NCBI GenBank assembly: GCA_947311115.1
Contig: CAMZKE010000126.1
Coordinates: 1-38,232, forward strand
DNA: 38,232 nt
DNA from: an uncultured Bacteroidales bacterium
Lineage (GTDB): Bacteria > Bacteroidota > Bacteroidia > Bacteroidales > JAFGXI01
Direction of reading: 5' to 3'
Each line of letters opens with the position of its first letter. Within the stretch, counting starts at the first letter, position 1. The notes beneath the pieces are model-generated. The model did no database searches. It was not told the origin of the DNA and worked only from the letters and a program-made list of their open reading frames with translations. Positions 34,673-38,232 of this stretch are shown piece by piece. The position numbers and the translations under genes are program-made.

Positions 34673-35354
34673 ATGCTATAGCTAAAGTTGCTATTGTTAT
34701 TTTTGTGTTACAACTATTATTTATGGCGTTTATACAAGCCTCAATTGTAGCACCGGTTGTAATAACATCGTCAACCAGCAAAATATGTTTCCCTTCAAAT
34801 AATTCAGATTTTATATCAAAAACCGATTTTACATTTTCCCAACGCTCAATTCTATTCTTTTTGGTTTGAGTTTTGGTGTGAGTGTTTCTAATAAGCGTTT
34901 TTTCATCAATTTTAACTTTTAATATATCGGCTATTCCTTTTGCAATCCAAGTGCTTTGATTGTAGCCTCTTATTCTCATTTTTTTTGGGTGTAAAGGTAC
35001 AGGTACTATATAATCAACATATTTAATATAAGGAGATTCTTTTATTGCAATTCCTAAAAATCGGCCAAGCTCAAAACCTATCTCTGTTTTATCGTCGTAT
35101 TTTAGCTCGTATAGTAAGTTTTTGTATTTACTAGCTTTGTTGTATGTGAATAATGAAGTTCCGTAATTAATATTTGCTCTGCCATAGAAAAGTTCGGTTG
35201 TGGCATTTTCTATATATAAATGATTGTTTGTAAGGGGTAAATTAAATAAACAATCGGTGCAAAATAATTTCTCAATTTTTGTTAATGGCGTGCCACATAC
35301 ATAACAGTAATTAGGATAAAATAAACTAATTATATCGTTAAAAATAGGAAGCAT
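34671..35354 (-). CDS. comF: ComF-family phosphoribosyltransferase-like protein
   Basis: 227 residues, family length. The N-terminus has a four-Cys zinc-ribbon (CYVCG about 17-21, CTDC about 32-35). The type I phosphoribosyltransferase fold follows: YIVPVPLHPKKMRIRGYNQS (about 105-124) and the PRPP-binding loop HILLVDDVITTGAT (about 189-202). ComF-family proteins are linked to DNA uptake during natural transformation in several bacteria. It is convergent with rpmH and divergent from the secreted unknown at 35414. No other competence gene is in the window. Confidence 0.93.
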   Translation of the reverse strand: MLPIFNDIISLFYPNYCYVCGTPLTKIEKLFCTDCLFNLPLTNNHLYIENATTELFYGRANINYGTSLFTYNKASKYKNLLYELKYDDKTEIGFELGRFLGIAIKESPYIKYVDYIVPVPLHPKKMRIRGYNQSTWIAKGIADILKVKIDEKTLIRNTHTKTQTKKNRIERWENVKSVFDIKSELFEGKHILLVDDVITTGATIEACINAINNSCNTKITIATLAIA

Positions 35355-35413
35355 AAAGTTGTTTTTTTATAAAGATAAAAATAAATTGCTTATTTTGTAA
35401 AAAAAATATCCTA

Positions 35414-36028
35414 ATGCGAATATATATTACGTATTTCTTATTGTTAATTACTTTACTAAGTTACTCTCAGCAAAGTGCAATAAAGTCTAAAACATTAACT
35501 TGGTTTGGCTTAGATTACACTAATGCAAACTTTATTGGAACAAAAGATTTTAATGATGCTTATACATTAAAAAATACACTTTTTGTACAATGGAATTCGG
35601 TAGTAGTTAAAGAATATGAGAAGTTTAATTTTATGAAGTTTTATCAAAAAGATGATGTTAAATATTATACGGAATTGGTAACAGAACGTAACCATAATAC
35701 AAATGTAAAAGTAAAAATATCAGATAATTACACTAAATCAATACATTTAAATAAAGATACCATTCAAACAATTATTGATTCGTATAAAATACCGGAAGGA
35801 ATGAATGGGCTCGGACTTGTATATATTGTAGAGAGTTATAATAAGTTTAGTAATATTGGATTTTATTATGTTGTGTTTTTTAATATTGCAAGCCGTGAGA
35901 TTATTTATACCGAGCGTTTTGATGGTAAAGCAAAAGGTACGGGTTTAAGAAATCATTGGGTAAATACAGCTTTTTATGTGCTTGAAAAATCTAGTAAAAA
36001 ATATAAAAAATTTCTAAAGAAGTTTTAA
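35414..36028 (+). CDS. Secreted protein of unknown function
   Basis: 204 residues. Signal peptide 1-19 (ending LSYSQ), so exported; no lipobox and no T9SS sorting domain. The mature part is mixed alpha/beta. It starts with TLTWFGLDYTNANFIG, and has KDTIQTIIDSYKIPEG and a hydrophobic strand pair near GFYYVVFFNIASREIIYTERFDGKA (about 158-182, shortened in use), then a Lys-rich tail (SSKKYKKFLKKF). I recall a similar WFGLD start in other unnamed Bacteroidota exported proteins, but no function. It lies 10 nt before rlmF and is probably co-transcribed with it; the comF gene runs the other way. Confidence 0.8.
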   Translation: MRIYITYFLLLITLLSYSQQSAIKSKTLTWFGLDYTNANFIGTKDFNDAYTLKNTLFVQWNSVVVKEYEKFNFMKFYQKDDVKYYTELVTERNHNTNVKVKISDNYTKSIHLNKDTIQTIIDSYKIPEGMNGLGLVYIVESYNKFSNIGFYYVVFFNIASREIIYTERFDGKAKGTGLRNHWVNTAFYVLEKSSKKYKKFLKKF

Positions 36029-36038
36029 AAAATAAAAT

Positions 36039-36926
36039 ATGAAGCCAAAACAAAAGCACGAGTTGCATATAAGAAATAAGCATAAAGGACAATATAATTT
36101 TGAAGAATTAATTATTAAACATCCTAAATTAAGGAAATTTGTAAGACCAAATAAATATAATATAAATTCTATCGATTTTGCTAATCCCGAAGCTGTAAAA
36201 GAATTAAATACAGCGTTATTAATAAAGCAGTATAATATAGTAAATTGGAATATTCCAAAGGGTTATTTATGTCCGCCAATACCAGGTAGAGCCGATTATA
36301 TACATTATATAGCCGATTTGCTAAAGCTAAATGCAAACGGTAATGTAAAGTGTTTAGATGTTGGCACAGGTGCTAATTGCATATATCCTATTATTGGTGT
36401 AGCGGAATATAATTGGAGTTTTGTTGGTTCTGATATTGATAAAAAAGCCATAGATAATGCTGAAAAAATAGTTAATTCAAATAAAATATTAAGTAAGAGT
36501 ATTGAATTAAGATTTCAGCCGGACATTAATTTATTTTTCAAAAATATAATTAAAAAAGATGAAAAATTTGATGTTTCAATTTGTAATCCGCCATTTCATA
36601 AGTCGTTAGCCGATGCCCAAAAAGGGACTTTACGAAAGCTTAAAAATTTATCGAAAGAGCAAGTTAAAGAAATTACTTTAAATTTTGGTGGTAAAAGTAA
36701 CGAGCTTTTTTGTAAAGGTGGCGAAAAGCAATTTATTATAAATATGATACTTGAAAGTAAGCAATATAGTAAATCGGTTAAATGGTTTACAACGCTTGTT
36801 TCAAAACAAGAACATTTACCGGCAATTTATAAAATATTGGAAAATGTAAAAGTATCGAAAATAGAGACTATTAAAATGGGGCATGGTAATAAAATTAGTA
36901 GGATTGTTTGTTGGAGTTTTCTATGA
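36039..36926 (+). CDS. rlmF: 23S rRNA (adenine(1618)-N(6))-methyltransferase
   Basis: Adds a methyl group to N6 of A1618 (E. coli numbering) in 23S rRNA with S-adenosylmethionine. 295 residues. Seen: the family start LHIRNKHKGQYNFEELI (about 9-25) and RPNKYNINSIDFANPEAV, a segment VPxGYLCPPIPGRADYI-like (about 75-90, here IPKGYLCPPIPGRADYI), the SAM-binding loop LDVGTGANCIYPI (about 105-117), and the catalytic NPPF in ICNPPFHKS (about 180-188), which marks N6-adenine methyltransferases. It follows the secreted unknown gene after 10 nt and is closed by a strong terminator. Confidence 0.95.
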   Translation: MKPKQKHELHIRNKHKGQYNFEELIIKHPKLRKFVRPNKYNINSIDFANPEAVKELNTALLIKQYNIVNWNIPKGYLCPPIPGRADYIHYIADLLKLNANGNVKCLDVGTGANCIYPIIGVAEYNWSFVGSDIDKKAIDNAEKIVNSNKILSKSIELRFQPDINLFFKNIIKKDEKFDVSICNPPFHKSLADAQKGTLRKLKNLSKEQVKEITLNFGGKSNELFCKGGEKQFIINMILESKQYSKSVKWFTTLVSKQEHLPAIYKILENVKVSKIETIKMGHGNKISRIVCWSFL

Positions 36927-36938
36927 TAAAAATAAATA

Positions 36939-36972
36939 AAAAAGGCTTGTTTAAATTTAAACAAGCCTTTTT
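36939..36972. terminator. Bidirectional terminator between rlmF and the Ig-repeat gene
   Basis: A near-perfect 34-nt palindrome, AAAAAGGCTTGTTTAAA/TTTAAACAAGCCTTTTT, with A's left and T's right, so it can end transcripts coming from either side. Confidence 0.92.
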
Positions 36973-36988
36973 ATTTATATAATATATT

Positions 36989-38232
36989 TTATTTGAAAAT
37001 TAATTTAGCAGTAACTAATTCATCGTTAAATTTAAGGGTAATAAAATAAATACCTTTAGCTTCAGATGATAAATCAATTGTATTTGAAACCGATGCTGTG
37101 TAAGTTTTATTGTAAACAATTTTACCATTTACATTAACAACTTTTATTTCTAATGGAGAAACATTATTGTCAATTTTAACGGTAAATGTACCGTTTGAAG
37201 GATTTGGTGAAATTATTACTCCATATTTTGTTAGAATATCAATATTAGTTAAAATTGTTAAAACTGCAATGTCTGTTGAGATGTTACCACAAGCACCTGT
37301 TATATCACAATTATAATCGCCATAGTCAGTTGAGCTAACATTGTCAATAGATAATATATTTGTGGTTGCACCGGAAATATTGCCACCGTCTGAAATAGTT
37401 GAGCCGTTTTTGTTCCACTGATATACAAGCCCTGTTCCTGTAGCAATAACTGTAAAGTTAACATTATCACCGGCATTAGCATCAATACTTATTGGCTGAG
37501 TTGTAATTGTTGGCGAAGTTCCAACAGATAAAGTTGCAGTATTTGAAGTGATATTTCCGCAATCACCTGAAACAAAACAAGTGTAATTTCCTGAATTAGT
37601 AGAACTGGCACTATTAATTGTATATGTGTTGGAAGTTGCACCTGAAATATTACTTCCATTAAATTGCCATTGATAAGCTATATTTGTTCCGGTGGCAGAT
37701 GTAGTAAATGTTGCATTCTCACCATCGCAAATATTAATATTTGAAGGTTGAGTATTTATTGTTGTAGCTGAATTTACATTAACTGTAGCAGAATTTGATG
37801 TTAGATTACCACAAGGCCCGGTTACTATACAAGTGTAATCTCCTGCGTCATTAGTTGAAGCTGATGTTGTGTATGTTGCTGAAGTAGCACCTGAAATGTT
37901 AGTACCATTTAATTGCCATTGATAAGTTAAATTACCACCTGTAGCTGATACACTTAATTGTAAATTATCGCCTTCGCAGTATGTTGTACCAACTGGTTGC
38001 GTATTTATTGTTATAGCATCACTAACTGTTAAAGTTGCAGTATTTGAAGTGATATTTCCGCAATCACCTGAAACAAAACAAGTGTAATTTCCTGAATTAG
38101 TAGAACTGGCACCATTAATTGTATATGTGTTGGAAGTTGCACCTGAAATATTACTTCCATTAAATTGCCATTGATAAGCTATATTTGTTCCGGTGGCAGA
38201 TGTAGTAAATGTTGCATTCTCACCATCGCAAA
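36989..38232 (-). CDS. Ig-repeat T9SS cargo protein, C-terminal part (5' end off window)
   Basis: The frame is open from the right edge to a TAA at 36989-36991; about 413 residues are visible. It holds five tandem Ig-like domains of about 83 residues, each with a repeated pattern: TQP, then CDGENATF or CEGDNLQL, YQWQFNGSNISGAT, and GNYTCFVSGDCG (the Trp and second Cys of the Ig fold). A T9SS type A sorting domain ends the protein (about the last 80 residues, with ISPNPSNGTF and KGIYFITLKFN). The protein should be a secreted or surface adhesin. Two of the Ig copies are almost identical at DNA level (see the repeats), which points to recent duplication or gene conversion. The start codon and any N-terminal enzyme domain are outside the window. 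Confidence 0.93.
   Translation of the reverse strand, partial: CDGENATFTTSATGTNIAYQWQFNGSNISGATSNTYTINGASSTNSGNYTCFVSGDCGNITSNTATLTVSDAITINTQPVGTTYCEGDNLQLSVSATGGNLTYQWQLNGTNISGATSATYTTSASTNDAGDYTCIVTGPCGNLTSNSATVNVNSATTINTQPSNINICDGENATFTTSATGTNIAYQWQFNGSNISGATSNTYTINSASSTNSGNYTCFVSGDCGNITSNTATLSVGTSPTITTQPISIDANAGDNVNFTVIATGTGLVYQWNKNGSTISDGGNISGATTNILSIDNVSSTDYGDYNCDITGACGNISTDIAVLTILTNIDILTKYGVIISPNPSNGTFTVKIDNNVSPLEIKVVNVNGKIVYNKTYTASVSNTIDLSSEAKGIYFITLKFNDELVTAKLIFK
37530..37731 (-). repeat. Near-identical direct repeat, copy 1, in the Ig-repeat gene
   Basis: 202 bp that match 38031-38232 with a single visible difference (AGT versus GGT, Ser to Gly). The period is 501 bp, that is 167 codons or two Ig domains, so the reading frame is kept. 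Confidence 0.93.
38031..38232 (-). repeat. Near-identical direct repeat, copy 2, in the Ig-repeat gene
   Basis: Copy of 37530-37731, cut by the window edge, so the repeat probably continues. The Ig domain between the two copies is clearly more diverged, so the unit of duplication is a pair of domains. Confidence 0.93.

Noticed and set aside
37530-38232. Direct repeats as a possible CRISPR array
   Set aside because: The repeats are 202 bp, coding, in frame and encode Ig domains; there are no short spacers.

Overview
The window is AT-rich (roughly 30% GC by eye) chromosomal DNA from a member of the Bacteroidota. Several things support this. Many exported proteins end in the type IX secretion system (T9SS) sorting domain (a YPNP motif followed by a final strand). 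Promoters follow the Bacteroidota pattern TTG-N19-21-TAnnTTTG, with few Shine-Dalgarno sequences. There are CotH/lamin-tail proteins, a gingipain-type C25 protease, a TamL-like lipoprotein and a futalosine-pathway menaquinone gene. No rRNA, tRNA, CRISPR array, transposase or phage gene is visible. I cannot name the genus.

Layout. 1-3638 (minus): a small secreted protein, then a giant adhesin-like protein (choice-of-anchor L, Calx-beta-like, PKD/Ig-like modules) that runs off the left edge. 3639-4129: a gene-free stretch holding a nested inverted-repeat element. 4130-6136 (plus): mqnE and a tandem universal stress protein. 6189-8087 (minus): dxs. 8321-9575 (plus): a membrane-anchored TPR protein and ribH. 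9568-15900 (minus): a tight run transcribed enolase, lipoprotein, SLC13-type transporter, secreted metallophosphoesterase, radC. 16000-21656 (plus): TamL-like Omp85 lipoprotein and a C25 protease with PKD, GEVED and T9SS domains. 21720-24536 (plus): a YhiN-type flavoprotein, rluF-like pseudouridine synthase and a CvfB-like S1 protein. 24542-28800 (minus): a CotH/lamin-tail protein and a beta-helix protein, both T9SS cargo. 28882-34372 (plus): a GNAT/FemAB-like acyltransferase, a second CotH paralogue, an N-terminal transketolase subunit and truA. 34463-34618 (plus): rpmH. 34671-35354 (minus): comF. 35414-36926 (plus): a secreted unknown and rlmF. 36989-38232 (minus): the C-terminal part of an Ig-repeat T9SS cargo protein that runs off the right edge.

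Housekeeping genes (isoprenoid, riboflavin and quinone synthesis, glycolysis, rRNA/tRNA modification, ribosomal protein L34) are interleaved with single or paired genes for cell-surface and secreted proteins. The T9SS machinery itself is not here, only its cargo. The most interesting material is: the two inverted CotH paralogues that share a promoter and a conserved ~55-nt leader; the nested inverted-repeat element at 3786-4010; a 202-bp direct repeat with a single visible difference in the Ig-repeat gene; an orphan half-transketolase; and several genes whose -7 element sits only 4-7 nt from the start codon, which predicts leaderless mRNAs.
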